DNA of 64,000 nucleotides. Origin: Paenibacillus lupini. GTDB lineage: Bacteria; Bacillota; Bacilli; Paenibacillales; Paenibacillaceae. The position numbers were made by a program, and so were the translations under genes. Positions 51,737-61,024 of the stretch are shown here, piece after piece. Location of the stretch: contig NZ_JAASRW010000002.1 in the NCBI RefSeq assembly GCF_011761355.1, forward strand, positions 434,001 through 498,000, in the 5' to 3' direction. Below the pieces are notes generated by a model. That model was not told the DNA's origin and made no database searches. It saw only the letters and a program-made list of their open reading frames with translations. Position 1 is the stretch's first letter; every line of letters starts with the position of its first letter.

Positions 51737-52387
51737 CTATTTTGTTATTGGTACATAACGTTCTGGATAATTTAACATAGATACAAACGAACCATCGAAA
51801 GTAAGCGTAGAGTAAAGTGGACTATTTTTATTTAATGTCAATCTCCAGCTAGTTATAGGCCTGTCACGAATCAAAAAGCCACCTTCCATTGGATCGTTGG
51901 AAATTTTAGCTCCAAGTTTATGATAAACTTCTTCTACTTCCGTTAACCACTTTTTATTTGTTTCAAGAAGATCATCATTCCAATTAACCGTGGCCATAAC
52001 AGGATCACCATTAGCGTCAAAGGAATATTCTCCTTCCCCGCGCTTCTTCGTTACCGCTTTCTGGACGTATGCGATATCTTCTTGTTTGAATGTTGCAACA
52101 ATATAATACAAAGTGTGATATTCAGAAAAATAGAAGGCAACATCAGCCGTTCGATTATATAGCTCCATTTGTTTATGGAAAATAAAGATTTTTTCCCATT
52201 TTGTGATGTCTAATTCGGAAATATGGAGAGCTTCCTTAACCTCTTCTTCATTCATGCCCCACGTAAGTTTTTTTATAGGAATAGGAGTGCCATAAGCAGT
52301 TGTTTTACTACAACCGACTATTAATAGTCCAAGCAGCGATAAGGTTAATAGGATAAGGATGTACTTTCGAATACAGATATTCCCCAT
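51737..52387 (-). CDS. hypothetical lipoprotein
   Basis: A 216-aa lipoprotein of unknown function. The signal peptide KYILILLTLSLLGLLIVGC ends in lipobox IVGC. The mature part contains KKLTWGMNEEEVKEALHISE, an SmpA/BamE-like or YxeF-like small alpha/beta opening, and YTIVATFKQE-like strands (YYIVATFKQEDIAYVQKAVT). I do not recognise a family. ATG follows GGAGGAGG ten bases upstream. It is the only minus-strand gene between 26 and 58 kb, so it is separate from its neighbours. Confidence 0.78.
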   Translation of the reverse strand: MGNICIRKYILILLTLSLLGLLIVGCSKTTAYGTPIPIKKLTWGMNEEEVKEALHISELDITKWEKIFIFHKQMELYNRTADVAFYFSEYHTLYYIVATFKQEDIAYVQKAVTKKRGEGEYSFDANGDPVMATVNWNDDLLETNKKWLTEVEEVYHKLGAKISNDPMEGGFLIRDRPITSWRLTLNKNSPLYSTLTFDGSFVSMLNYPERYVPITK

Positions 52388-52651
52388 TCATCGAAAACCT
52401 CCTCCGAATTATCTATATGATGTCATTTTAACATAGGTGTTACCAAAATATGTATGTAAGCACAAATGAAAGTCCAGTCTTTTTTCCAATCTTTATCTTG
52501 GGACAGAGGCTGGGCTCTTTTGTTCTTTTTAACGACAAAAAAGTAGCTATTACTGATAAAAATTTATTGAAAAACGATAAATCACATGTTAATATCAGGT
52601 TGGCGCTAAGAACAACTAGCAAGGGGATATTAAATATAAAGGAGTTAATCT

Positions 52652-53584
52652 ATGAGCAGCGAACCGATCATCAGTTTGCAGAATGTAACGAAGCGGGTAG
52701 GGCGGAAAACGATTATTGATGACCTTACTTTTGACGTGCCGCAAGGTGAAATCTTTGGTTTCCTAGGGCCAAACGGGGCAGGTAAAACAACCACAATCCG
52801 GATGATTGTTGGATTAATGTCCATTACCAAAGGCCAAATTCTGATCAAAGGGAAAAATATTAAAACCGATTTCGAACAAGCCATCCGCCACGTAGGCGCG
52901 ATTGTGGAAAATCCGGAAATGTACAAGTATCTTAGTGGTTATCATAACCTTGTTCATTATGCCCGTATGGTGCCGGGAGTGACCAAAGAGCGTATAGATG
53001 AAGTCGTTTCTCTGGTGAAGCTGGAAAACCGTATTCATGAAAAAGTCCGTAAATACTCGCTTGGTATGCGCCAGCGTCTAGGGGTTGCACAGGCATTACT
53101 GCATCGGCCATCCCTGTTAATTCTTGATGAGCCTACCAATGGTCTTGATCCTGAAGGGATTCGCGAGCTGCGTGACTATTTGCGATTTCTGACCCGGACG
53201 GAAGGGATTACGGTTGTTGTTTCCAGCCATCTGTTATCCGAGATGGAGCTGATGTGCGACCGAGTTGCTATCATTCAGCGAGGTAAGCTGATTGACTTGA
53301 AGCCCGTACAGTATTTTACCCATGGAAGCGACACCTTCCAGACTTATCAATTCGAAGTGCAAATGCCAGAACAAGCTATAGCAATCATAAGGCGGATTGA
53401 AGGAATACAGGAACTTAGCATTTCGGAGGATGGCCTCTTAGAGGTTACTACCGAAAGGGAACAAGTCCCGGCCATATTGGAACTACTCGTGCAGAACCAA
53501 ATTCGCGTCTATGGTGTTCAAAAGGTTCGCCGGTCACTGGAAGATCAGTTCTTGGAATTAACGGGAGGTGGTCAGATTGGTTAA
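52652..53584 (+). CDS. ABC transporter ATP-binding protein, BcrA type
   Basis: A 310-aa ATPase of the BcrA/CcmA-like class used for peptide or lipid export. Walker A GPNGAGKTT, Q-loop in VGAIVENPEMYKYLSG, signature YSLGMRQRL, Walker B LLILDEPTNGLD, and switch His in VVVSSHLL. A C-terminal regulatory part (about 225-310) follows. ATG is preceded by AAAGGAG. The end overlaps the permease gene by 17 bases. Substrate unknown; bacitracin-type resistance is one possibility. Confidence 0.93.
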   Translation: MSSEPIISLQNVTKRVGRKTIIDDLTFDVPQGEIFGFLGPNGAGKTTTIRMIVGLMSITKGQILIKGKNIKTDFEQAIRHVGAIVENPEMYKYLSGYHNLVHYARMVPGVTKERIDEVVSLVKLENRIHEKVRKYSLGMRQRLGVAQALLHRPSLLILDEPTNGLDPEGIRELRDYLRFLTRTEGITVVVSSHLLSEMELMCDRVAIIQRGKLIDLKPVQYFTHGSDTFQTYQFEVQMPEQAIAIIRRIEGIQELSISEDGLLEVTTEREQVPAILELLVQNQIRVYGVQKVRRSLEDQFLELTGGGQIG

Positions 53585-54515
53585 TCTGCTACTCAATGAG
53601 AATATGAAGATCTACCGAAGGATGCGAACGTGGATCCTGGTTGGACTTATGGCTGCATTTGTAATCCTAGGGAACTTCGTGATGTGGCATGAAAACAAGA
53701 GTGCACAAGGCGATGGATGGCGGACGGAATTAATGCAGGAGAAAGAACGATGGACCGAGCAATTGAAGAAATCCAATCTGGATGAAGGGCTCCGGACGTA
53801 TTACACAGAGCGAATTCCCGTTATTGATTATCATTTGGAGCATAATATCCGCTCGCCGCAAGGTACGATGTGGAATGGAATTAATGAATCCGCCAGCTTG
53901 GGGATTTTGATTACTCTACTTACCATTATTATTGCCGGAGACATTATAGCAGCTGAATTTTCAACAGGAACTATCAAGCTTCTGCTCATCCGCCCATCGA
54001 GTCGGATCAAGATACTACTATCTAAATATCTCGCTATGCTATTGTTCAGTATGGTCTTGCTGCTTACTCTGTTTGTTATATCCTTCTTGTTAAATGGAAT
54101 TTTGTTTGGGTTTAAATATATGGACTTGCCTTTGCTCCATTTCACAGGAGGGCAGGTTGTTGAACAAAATATGATCCTTCATTTATGGAAGACGTATTTG
54201 CTAAATGGGATATCTACTGTGATGTATATCACGATTGCCTTTATGATCTCGTCTGCTTTCCGCAGCAGTGCGATGGCGATCGGATTTTCCATTGGTATTG
54301 TATTTGCAGGCAATATTCTTCTGGAGGCGCTGCAGCGCTACGAATGGAGCAAGTATCTGTTGTTCGCTAATACGGATCTAACTCAGTATATGGAAGGGAG
54401 GCCTTTCCACGACGGGATGACGTTATCCTTCTCCATTGGAGTACTTGCGGTCTATTTCCTATTGTTCAATCTGGTTTCCTGGCTTATGTTCACGCGTAGA
54501 GACGTGGCGGGATAA
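53568..54515 (+). CDS. ABC-2-type transporter permease
   Basis: A 315-aa membrane subunit paired with the ATPase. TM1 is TWILVGLMAAFVILGNFVMW. A large extracellular loop (about residues 40-100) follows, then five more TM segments including LGILITLLTIIIAGDIIAAE and AVYFLLFNLVSWLMF. AAEFSTGTIKLLLIRPSSRI is the conserved ABC-2 loop. It starts with ATG translated from a frame overlapping the ATPase end (GGAGGTGG upstream). A terminator follows. Confidence 0.9.
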   Translation: MVRLVNLLLNENMKIYRRMRTWILVGLMAAFVILGNFVMWHENKSAQGDGWRTELMQEKERWTEQLKKSNLDEGLRTYYTERIPVIDYHLEHNIRSPQGTMWNGINESASLGILITLLTIIIAGDIIAAEFSTGTIKLLLIRPSSRIKILLSKYLAMLLFSMVLLLTLFVISFLLNGILFGFKYMDLPLLHFTGGQVVEQNMILHLWKTYLLNGISTVMYITIAFMISSAFRSSAMAIGFSIGIVFAGNILLEALQRYEWSKYLLFANTDLTQYMEGRPFHDGMTLSFSIGVLAVYFLLFNLVSWLMFTRRDVAG

Positions 54516-54523
54516 TATTAATG

Positions 54524-54567
54524 GCAATAGAACTGGGGATTGTCCCAGGTTCCGTTGCTTTTTTTTG
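54524..54567 (+). terminator. terminator of the BcrA-type exporter operon
   Basis: GCAA..GAAC.GGG / CCC.GGTTC..TTGC nested stem followed by eight T. Confidence 0.78.
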
Positions 54568-54650
54568 TTTTTATATGGTTGAATATGGAATTTGAGTGAG
54601 TTAAACTTATACCTAGATATACGATGCATCGAATAACTAGGGAGGACGAT

Positions 54651-54983
54651 ATGGCGATTAACAAGGAGCTAATGAAAGGAAGCACAGTGATTCTCATCTT
54701 GAACATACTCGATAAGAAAACGATGTATGGTTACGAGATCACGAAGGAACTCGAGCAAAGCTCGGGTGGACTTTTTCAATTAAAGGAAGGTACGCTTTAT
54801 CCTATACTCCATACTTTAGAACAGGACAAGCTTGTTGAAGCTTACTGGGATGAACAGACCGGACGCAAGCGGAAGTATTACCGGATTACGGACAAAGGCC
54901 GACTTCAAATGCAGGAGAAAAAACGGGAGTGGGTTCTATTCCGTTCGACAGTTGATCTCGTGCTGGGGGAGGGTCAAGTATGA
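54651..54983 (+). CDS. PadR-family transcriptional regulator
   Basis: A 110-aa winged-helix repressor. GSTVILILNILDKKTMYGYE opens the PadR fold. The wing reads LKEGTLYPILHTLEQDKLVE and RKRKYYRITDKGRLQMQEKK. ATG 54651 is behind AGGGAGG; an in-frame ATG at 54624 has no site. The stop overlaps the next start by four bases, so it is coupled to the HAAS-SEDS gene and should control that operon. Confidence 0.94.
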   Translation: MAINKELMKGSTVILILNILDKKTMYGYEITKELEQSSGGLFQLKEGTLYPILHTLEQDKLVEAYWDEQTGRKRKYYRITDKGRLQMQEKKREWVLFRSTVDLVLGEGQV

Positions 54984-56293
54984 GTACTTCCTATCGTTTG
55001 AGAGTAGCGGAATATTTGGATCAGGTATGTTTGCCGGTCAAAGCAAAAGAGATGCATCCAGAGATTAAGCTGGAAATCGAGGCTCATCTGGAGGCGATTA
55101 TCGAGGATTTACTAGCTGAGGGGTTGTCAGAAGAAGCTGCGGTGGAACAGGCGATCGTCCAGATGGGGGATCCGGATAAGCTAGGGGTTCAATTCCATAA
55201 CGTACATAAGCCTCAGACAGACTGGAACCTACTTGTATTGGTAGGGCTGCTTCTCGGAACCGGAATGGTTGCCATGTTTGCAATGAGAAAGGCAGTAACG
55301 ACAATTGCGGTTCATTTTGTAGAAAATACTTTGTTTTATGGAGTATTAGGTTTACTTGTAATGGCAGCCATCTATTTCTGGGACTATCGCAAGTTGAACC
55401 GTTGGTCGCTTATTCTTTATATAGCAACAGCATCAGGTTTATTGCTCACTAAGAGATTTGGTTTGCAGGTAGATGGAATTGAAACTTGGATCAGAGTAGC
55501 AACGATGACCATTAATGTGTCGATGGTTTCACTTTATGCCTTTATACTCGCTATAGCAGGCATGATGAAACCAGCTCTTGGTAATCACGTGTCATTACTG
55601 AAGAGAATTGTGGTCTATATCATTGAATTGTTTCTCTATGTACTGATACCTGCTTGGATTTATTTAACAGTCAGCCATATTTCAATGCTTGTATTGTACA
55701 TGATTGGCTTATCAGTGCTGCTCTTGTTCTCTAGAAAATGGAAGACTTGGTTGTCGTATATCACAGTAATGACGGCTTTTGGATCTGTCTTGGTACTGCT
55801 GGATGACAAGTTCAGCTATACGGTAGAACGTATATTGCGTCAATTCAATTCTGTTGATTCCAACTATATCGCTGCTCGTTCAATGGAAGCCATTCGATCA
55901 GCTGGATTAATTGGGAATGGCTTTGGCGTCAGCATGGATCAAATTCCATTTTACTATAGCAACATGATGTTTACTTATCTGATTTATAGTCTTGGTTGGA
56001 TAACAGGGATGTTAGTAGTTTCGCTCATTGCTGCGCTAATGGTTAGAGTGTGGATTGTAACGAGAGTCGTAGCGGACCCTTATGGAAGGAATGTTATCGC
56101 TGGTTTGTTTGGGATTATCGCTGCCCAATATGTAGTGAGTATGCTTATGACTGCAGGTCTGATGCCTATTATGGATATAACTATGCCAATGATCAGTTAT
56201 GGCGGATTTAACCTTGTCTTGAACTTAGTCGTAATCGGGTTCATTCTCAGTGTATACCGGAGGAAAAATATGATCCCGTCTGTTATTTACTAA
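54980..56293 (+). CDS. HAAS-domain / SEDS (FtsW-RodA-SpoVE-like) fusion membrane protein
   Basis: A 437-aa protein with an N-terminal HAAS/permease-prefix helix pair (EIKLEIEAHLEAIIEDLLAE, GLSEEAAVEQAIVQMGDPDK; residues 25-70). About ten TM helices with SEDS layout follow, including IGNGFGVSMDQIPF and a C-terminal MISYGGFNLVLNLVVIGFIL (SEDS proteins end their pore with P.ISYGG). The loop before the last helices reads YYSNMMFTYLIYSLGWITGM, where canonical SEDS proteins read .TDFIFA..EE.G, so the conserved acidic residues are absent. Polymerase activity is therefore doubtful. It is co-transcribed with PadR. Confidence 0.82.
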   Translation: MSTSYRLRVAEYLDQVCLPVKAKEMHPEIKLEIEAHLEAIIEDLLAEGLSEEAAVEQAIVQMGDPDKLGVQFHNVHKPQTDWNLLVLVGLLLGTGMVAMFAMRKAVTTIAVHFVENTLFYGVLGLLVMAAIYFWDYRKLNRWSLILYIATASGLLLTKRFGLQVDGIETWIRVATMTINVSMVSLYAFILAIAGMMKPALGNHVSLLKRIVVYIIELFLYVLIPAWIYLTVSHISMLVLYMIGLSVLLLFSRKWKTWLSYITVMTAFGSVLVLLDDKFSYTVERILRQFNSVDSNYIAARSMEAIRSAGLIGNGFGVSMDQIPFYYSNMMFTYLIYSLGWITGMLVVSLIAALMVRVWIVTRVVADPYGRNVIAGLFGIIAAQYVVSMLMTAGLMPIMDITMPMISYGGFNLVLNLVVIGFILSVYRRKNMIPSVIY

Positions 56294-56303
56294 ACCATCA
56301 AAA

Positions 56304-56344
56304 AATAGACAGGCATCTAAATAGATGCTTGTCTATTTTTAATA
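56304..56344 (+). terminator. terminator after the SEDS-like gene
   Basis: AATAGACAGGCATC pairs with GATGCTTGTCTATT (one G-U) around a six-base loop, then TTTAAT. Confidence 0.83.
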
Positions 56345-56441
56345 CTGAGTAAATTTTACCAAACTTGAAATTAAATAATTCCGTCTTTTCTCTCACTTAA
56401 GATAGTACAATAGTTGTGTATATCTAATTGGGAGGATTAAA

Positions 56442-57944
56442 ATGTTTAAGAAAATCAAGGAAATGTTTGCGCTAGATAAGACACTAGAGAAGAAAAAGAG
56501 TGAGCTAAAAGAACTAGAATCAAAAATAAGTGATATCGATAAAGTGATTGAAGAAAAAGTTGCTCCATTCACGCTTGCCGCTGAGGAAAAGGGGATTCAG
56601 CTGATTCGGGAAGCAAACCTAAAGTCAGATGATATTTTAAATGAAGCGATGCAAAAGGCATCTACGATGGTTGAAACTTCTCAAAAGGGAATTGTAGATC
56701 TTTTAGCGAAACAGGAGGAACTGACTTTTACTGTCTCTAAACTAGATGAATCGAAACTAAAACTTACTAAAGAATTTACAAAACAAGAAAAAGCAGCACG
56801 AAAATTGAAAGCTGAAGTCCTTGGAGTAAGGCAGTTATTAGAACAATTTCCAGAGGCAATTAATTTCTCTCTTATTGAACCCCATATACGTAATCTGGAG
56901 TCTGCTATATCGACTGAAGGTGTACTGAATCCTGTGGTGAACTTGAACCTCCATCATATGGACTCGAAGGCATTGAGATCAGAGATGAATGCCAATAACA
57001 AGGATATACGTAATCTACTTGAGAGCTACCGCTCACGATATACAACAAAGGCAAACATGACCATTTATGAGCTTATGGTTATTGGATTACAGGCTGAGCT
57101 TCAGAATATCCTATATACACTTAGCTATAGTAATCTCGACAAGGCTATTGAAAATTCCAGAACTCTCATAAACAAATATTTGGCAATATCTGCTGGTGGT
57201 AATGCAAATATCCTTCCTACTGTGACACGCTTCTTGTCCGAATTAGGTCCTCTCTTTGAAATGGCTATTCGTATTGAATATAAATATTACATTCAAAAAG
57301 AACTTGAAAAAGAAGAGCAACGCAAAATTAAAGAGATCATGCGTCAAGAAGCAGAAGAAAAACGTCAATTGGAAGAGGAACGGAAAAAGATTGAGAAAGA
57401 AGAGGAGAAGTACCAACAAGAAATTAATAAGAATAAGGAAATGCTTTTAACAGAGATGGATACAGAGAAAATCGCTGCACTTGAATCTAGGTTATTAGAG
57501 CTAGAAGCTGGGGTGAAAAATCTAGAAGACCAGAAGGAAGAAATTGTGAAACGGGCAAATGGTAAAGCTGGTTATGTATATGTAATTTCTAACCTCGGCT
57601 CGTTTGGCGATCAAATGTATAAGGTTGGTATGACGAGACGCCTTAATCCAATGGATAGAGTTGATGAACTCGGTGACGCATCTGTGCCGTTTAAATTCGA
57701 TGTTCATGCATTAGTGTTTAGTAATGATGCTGTTGAGTTGGAACAAAAGCTACACTCGGAACTAGAAAAACAGAGGGTAAATAAAATTAACCTTAGAAAA
57801 GAATTTTTCTACTGCTCGGTTGAGGGGCTACAATCCATTGTGCAGGACATAGATCCTACTGTGGAATTTATAACGACTATGGCTGCTGCTGAGTACCGTC
57901 AAAGTCAGAGTTTAAATGATGAAGAACTAAATATTGCAATATGA
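56442..57944 (+). CDS. DUF4041-like coiled-coil protein with C-terminal GIY-YIG (T5orf172-type) nuclease domain
   Basis: A 500-aa soluble protein. Residues 10-120 form a long coiled coil (KTLEKKKSELKELESKISDI). A central helical domain (about 130-260) fits DUF4041. A second highly charged coiled coil (KEEQRKIKEIMRQEAEEKRQ) spans about 280-365. The C-terminus (about 375-460) has the GIY-YIG core of T5orf172-type domains: GYVYVISNLGSFGDQMYKVG, MTRRLNPMDRVDELGDASVP and ALVFSNDAVELEQKLHSELE. The Tyr pair, the YKVG motif, Arg in MTRR and Glu in VELEQKLH are all present, so catalysis looks possible. It stands alone, more AT-rich than its neighbours, and between two terminators. A phage- or defence-linked origin is inference; the family assignment is recalled, not searched. 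Confidence 0.8.
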   Translation: MFKKIKEMFALDKTLEKKKSELKELESKISDIDKVIEEKVAPFTLAAEEKGIQLIREANLKSDDILNEAMQKASTMVETSQKGIVDLLAKQEELTFTVSKLDESKLKLTKEFTKQEKAARKLKAEVLGVRQLLEQFPEAINFSLIEPHIRNLESAISTEGVLNPVVNLNLHHMDSKALRSEMNANNKDIRNLLESYRSRYTTKANMTIYELMVIGLQAELQNILYTLSYSNLDKAIENSRTLINKYLAISAGGNANILPTVTRFLSELGPLFEMAIRIEYKYYIQKELEKEEQRKIKEIMRQEAEEKRQLEEERKKIEKEEEKYQQEINKNKEMLLTEMDTEKIAALESRLLELEAGVKNLEDQKEEIVKRANGKAGYVYVISNLGSFGDQMYKVGMTRRLNPMDRVDELGDASVPFKFDVHALVFSNDAVELEQKLHSELEKQRVNKINLRKEFFYCSVEGLQSIVQDIDPTVEFITTMAAAEYRQSQSLNDEELNIAI

Positions 57945-57986
57945 TCTGTTTAATTTATCGAGTTACAGGTTCCATTCTAAGAAAAG

Positions 57987-58017
57987 TAAGCCCTCATCAT
58001 GAGGGCTTTACCTTTTT
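57987..58017. terminator. bidirectional terminator between convergent genes
   Basis: TAAGCCCTCAT / ATGAGGGCTTTA stem with a one-base loop and T-rich flanks; it serves the GIY-YIG gene and the minus-strand GH43 gene. Confidence 0.78.
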
Positions 58018-59506
58018 AGTTATATTTGCATTCAAACTTCGTGAACTCCGCCAAAGAGCCTTCCCCGCAAGCATATAAACCAATCAACACGCCAGTAAAG
58101 CCTCCGGCAATCTCAGAAGATAAGTATTTCGTTTGAGCTGTACCAAGTAGGATGTCTTTGCCGTCAACATGAAGGTAGAAGCTGTAGCGTTCAGGGGTTG
58201 CACGTACAACCAGAGTGGCATGATTGTTGCTTCCCAGGTCTACTTCATGTTCAACAGATTTGATATCTCCGATATTCAAGCGCTCGATCACCTTATATCC
58301 GTTCTCTACTTGGTGAATAGCAAGATCATAATGATGATTTTCATCCATATAGAGCGTGATGCCGGCTTCACCACTATTAAGAGATATATCGCAAGAGATT
58401 ACGGCATTAAAGTCTCTTTGGCGTATGCCAATGAAGGTCGGGGATGCAGGTACATCAAGAGTAACTTCAGTGCCTCTCAGCTGCAGCTTATCGTGTTCTA
58501 ACGAATAATTCTCTTCGGCAGGATGACGGAGAGAACACCAGTCGAGGTTCCAATTCGTGTTCTCGAATGTATAGAGCTTTTTCTCCTGCTGAATGACTGT
58601 GCTTGGAATTCGATCGGTATCGAAGCTCATAAGCGTGGTGCCTTTATGTCCGGCAGTAAACCAACCATCCTCGCCAAAGGTAATAGGCGTTAGGAAGACT
58701 TCGCGGCCTAGATGATGATAGGTAAGCCACTGCCCGATTTGACGGAAGCCGAGATGGAAGAGCCACCAGTTGCCTTCATTGTCTTGAATAAGGTCGCCAT
58801 GTCCAACCCCTTGCAGCTCGTAACCTCCCATATTGCGGTTGGTCAGTACGGGATTCATTGGATAGGCTTCGAACGGGCCGGAAGGGGAGTCACCCCGCGC
58901 ATACGTTTCCATATGGCCATATTCGGTTCCGCCTTCTGCTGCGAGCAGGTAATAACGTCCGTTAATTTTATACAGATGAGGGCTTTCCAAATAACGTCCG
59001 CCTGTTCCCTGCCATATGGTACGGCTTGGCGATAGCTTATTCCCCGATTCAATATCAATTTGACACTGAACAATTCCGCCGATTCCTTCATCATCCATCC
59101 CATTGCTCATAAAGAAGGTTTTCCCATCCTCAAAATACAAATCCGGATCAATTCCCCCTTGATCAACATAGACCTGGTCGGACCATTCTCCATAAATATC
59201 GTCGGTCCATACATAGAAGTTTTGACGTGTAGTGTCGTTTGTTGTGGTCATGTAGAACCGTCCGTTGTTGTAACGAATAGTAGGAGCGAATACACCGCCG
59301 GAGCTGTTTACGGTTTCCAGCTGAACCTGGCTTTTGCGGGTTAGGCAATGACCGATTTGTTCCCAATTAAGAAGGTCTTTACTTTGGAAAATCGGGACGC
59401 CTGGAAAAAATTGAAAGGAACTGCAAACCAGATAATAGGTGTCTTCCACTTTGCATATGCTTGGATCTGGGTAGAAGCCTTTAATGACGGGATTATTGTA
59501 TCTCAT
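58016..59506 (-). CDS. GH43 beta-xylosidase/alpha-L-arabinofuranosidase-type enzyme
   Basis: A 496-aa cytoplasmic glycosidase. The propeller (about 1-310) has the three GH43 catalytic acids: Asp in NPVIKGFYPDPSICKVEDTY, Asp in GGIDPDLYFEDGKTFFMSNG and Glu in GGRYLESPHLYKINGRYYLL. FAPTIRYNNGRFYMTTTND and GVGHGDLIQDNEGNWWLFHL are further landmarks. A C-terminal beta-sandwich (about 325-496) is the usual GH43 C2/DUF1349-like domain. Length is typical of xylosidase-type GH43. ATG follows ACGAGGTGC. It is divergent from the first ArsR-like regulator, which may control it. Confidence 0.92.
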   Translation of the reverse strand: MRYNNPVIKGFYPDPSICKVEDTYYLVCSSFQFFPGVPIFQSKDLLNWEQIGHCLTRKSQVQLETVNSSGGVFAPTIRYNNGRFYMTTTNDTTRQNFYVWTDDIYGEWSDQVYVDQGGIDPDLYFEDGKTFFMSNGMDDEGIGGIVQCQIDIESGNKLSPSRTIWQGTGGRYLESPHLYKINGRYYLLAAEGGTEYGHMETYARGDSPSGPFEAYPMNPVLTNRNMGGYELQGVGHGDLIQDNEGNWWLFHLGFRQIGQWLTYHHLGREVFLTPITFGEDGWFTAGHKGTTLMSFDTDRIPSTVIQQEKKLYTFENTNWNLDWCSLRHPAEENYSLEHDKLQLRGTEVTLDVPASPTFIGIRQRDFNAVISCDISLNSGEAGITLYMDENHHYDLAIHQVENGYKVIERLNIGDIKSVEHEVDLGSNNHATLVVRATPERYSFYLHVDGKDILLGTAQTKYLSSEIAGGFTGVLIGLYACGEGSLAEFTKFECKYN

Positions 59507-59529
59507 TACTGCACCTCGTATCTTCTAAA

Positions 59530-59572
59530 TTCATGTATATAAGAATCCAATGCTGACAAGTTCATATACGAA
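59530..59572. promoter_or_regulatory. candidate ArsR-like operator sites between divergent genes
   Basis: TTCATATACGAA (59561) is a near-perfect palindrome. TTCATGTATATAAGAA (59530) is a looser one. Both lie between the GH43 start and the regulator start. Similar half-sites occur before the second regulator (62249). Confidence 0.45.
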
Positions 59573-59681
59573 TTAAACAATACCATTCAATTCGTTGCAA
59601 TAGGATAGGGTTGATGAATCGGATTAAATCCATTAAATTAATAGTTATATGAATTTAACTGGTGTCAGGAGATATGTGGTT

Positions 59682-60584
59682 ATGATTAAGGCGAATGGGG
59701 ATTCGAGATTCTTACCGTTATACGAGGCGCTAGCCAGCGAAGTCAGATGGAGAATGATGGACCTCATTGCTGATAGGGAAATGAATGTGAAGGATATTGC
59801 GGCAGCGTTAGAGCTAAGTCCTTCAATTGTCACTATGCATTTGCGTAAACTCGAGCAAGCTGAACTTATCGGTAGCCGTAGGGTGCGTCTAAACGGAGGA
59901 ACGCATAAATTATGTTTTCTCAAGCAAAAGAGCATCGAGATCGAGCTGCCATCCGCAAGCCGGAATGCAAGGGTCAGAGAGCAGATGATTTCTGTGGGGC
60001 ACTTTACTGCTTTTGATGTTCATCCTACCTGTGGGCTTGGGACACAGGAGAAAGAAATCGGTGTCTGGGATGACCCGCGTTATTTTCTCGATCCTGAGCG
60101 GGTCCACGCCGCCATTCTTTGGTTTGGAAGAGGTTATGTAGAGTACAAAACACCTAACTATCTACTTGCTCATCAAAAAGCTGAAGCTATCGAAATTTCG
60201 ATGGAAATCGCTTCAGAAGCGCCGGGCTTGAACGATTATTGGCCATCAGATATCCAGTTTGCGTTTAACGGTATCTCACTTGGGACTTGGACAAGTCCTG
60301 CAGACTTCGGTAGAGCTGCACGCGGCAAATATACGCCAGAGTGGTGGCACCGTAATGTGAACCAGTATGGGTTATTAAAGACGATTCGTATTGATGCCTT
60401 CGGTACGTTTATGGATGGAGAGCGGATATCGGATGTGACTGTCGCGGATATCAAGCTGGAGGAACCGTTCTGGACGCTTCGTTTCACGGTGGATGAGGAG
60501 GCCGTTAACGTTGGGGGCTTAACGATCTATGGTGCCGGATTCGGCAACCATGACCAGGATATTGTCATTCGTGTACACCTTTAG
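59682..60584 (+). CDS. ArsR-like HTH regulator with large C-terminal domain (paralogue 1)
   Basis: A 300-aa regulator. The N-terminal winged helix (about 10-95) reads LYEALASEVRWRMMDLIADR, VKDIAAALELSPSIVTMHLR and LEQAELIGSR. A 200-residue beta-rich C-terminal domain follows with DPRYFLDPERVHAAILWFGR, ISMEIASEAPGLNDYWPSDI and GKYTPEWWHRNVNQYG, ending LTIYGAGFGNHDQDIVI. This tail is not in classical ArsR proteins. ATG 59682 was chosen with AGGAG ten bases upstream; an in-frame ATG at 59649 has no site. It is paralogous to the minus-strand gene at 61207. It is likely a sugar-responsive regulator of the GH43 gene (inference). Confidence 0.85.
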   Translation: MIKANGDSRFLPLYEALASEVRWRMMDLIADREMNVKDIAAALELSPSIVTMHLRKLEQAELIGSRRVRLNGGTHKLCFLKQKSIEIELPSASRNARVREQMISVGHFTAFDVHPTCGLGTQEKEIGVWDDPRYFLDPERVHAAILWFGRGYVEYKTPNYLLAHQKAEAIEISMEIASEAPGLNDYWPSDIQFAFNGISLGTWTSPADFGRAARGKYTPEWWHRNVNQYGLLKTIRIDAFGTFMDGERISDVTVADIKLEEPFWTLRFTVDEEAVNVGGLTIYGAGFGNHDQDIVIRVHL

Positions 60585-60677
60585 ATGAAACCTACTCACA
60601 CTTGTACACGTAAAGAAGGCTGGCGCTATATAATCGTTGTAAATTCATATCATGAAACGTTAGGACGTGTCTGCAAA

Positions 60678-60968
60678 ATGAGAAAATCAGCTAAAACGTG
60701 GTTTCGATGGATCAGCTATTTGGAAGGGGCTTCATTCCTCTTTTTATTATGTATCGCAATGCCTCTAAAATATATGTTTGATCGTCCGGAGGCCGTAGCG
60801 GTTACAGGCGGCATTCATGGTTTCTTATTTTCACTCTACTTAATAGCCATTGTGGTGATGGCTGTTCTATTCAGATGGAAGATTGTGCGTATAGCAGGAG
60901 CTGTGTTGGCTGCCTTCCTGCCATTTGGTCCATTTGTTCTGGAACGTAGACTCAAAGCGGAGGGATAG
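60678..60968 (+). CDS. DUF3817-type small integral membrane protein
   Basis: A 96-aa protein with three TM helices: WISYLEGASFLFLLCIAMPL, GGIHGFLFSLYLIAIVVMAV and VRIAGAVLAAFLPFGPFVLE. The EG.S.L.L...AMPLKY start and the GG.HG motif are DUF3817 signatures. ATG 60678 was chosen as fitting the family's usual start; the frame is open back to 60585. It lies 93 bases after the regulator. Function unknown. Confidence 0.85.
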   Translation: MRKSAKTWFRWISYLEGASFLFLLCIAMPLKYMFDRPEAVAVTGGIHGFLFSLYLIAIVVMAVLFRWKIVRIAGAVLAAFLPFGPFVLERRLKAEG

Positions 60969-60982
60969 ATCCACTTCATTTA

Positions 60983-61024
60983 AAAGGCCATCGTTTCTGG
61001 GAAACCAGGTTTGATGGCCTTTAT
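60983..61024 (+). terminator. terminator after the DUF3817 gene
   Basis: AAAGGCCATC / GATGGCCTTT stem with T-rich tail. Confidence 0.78.
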
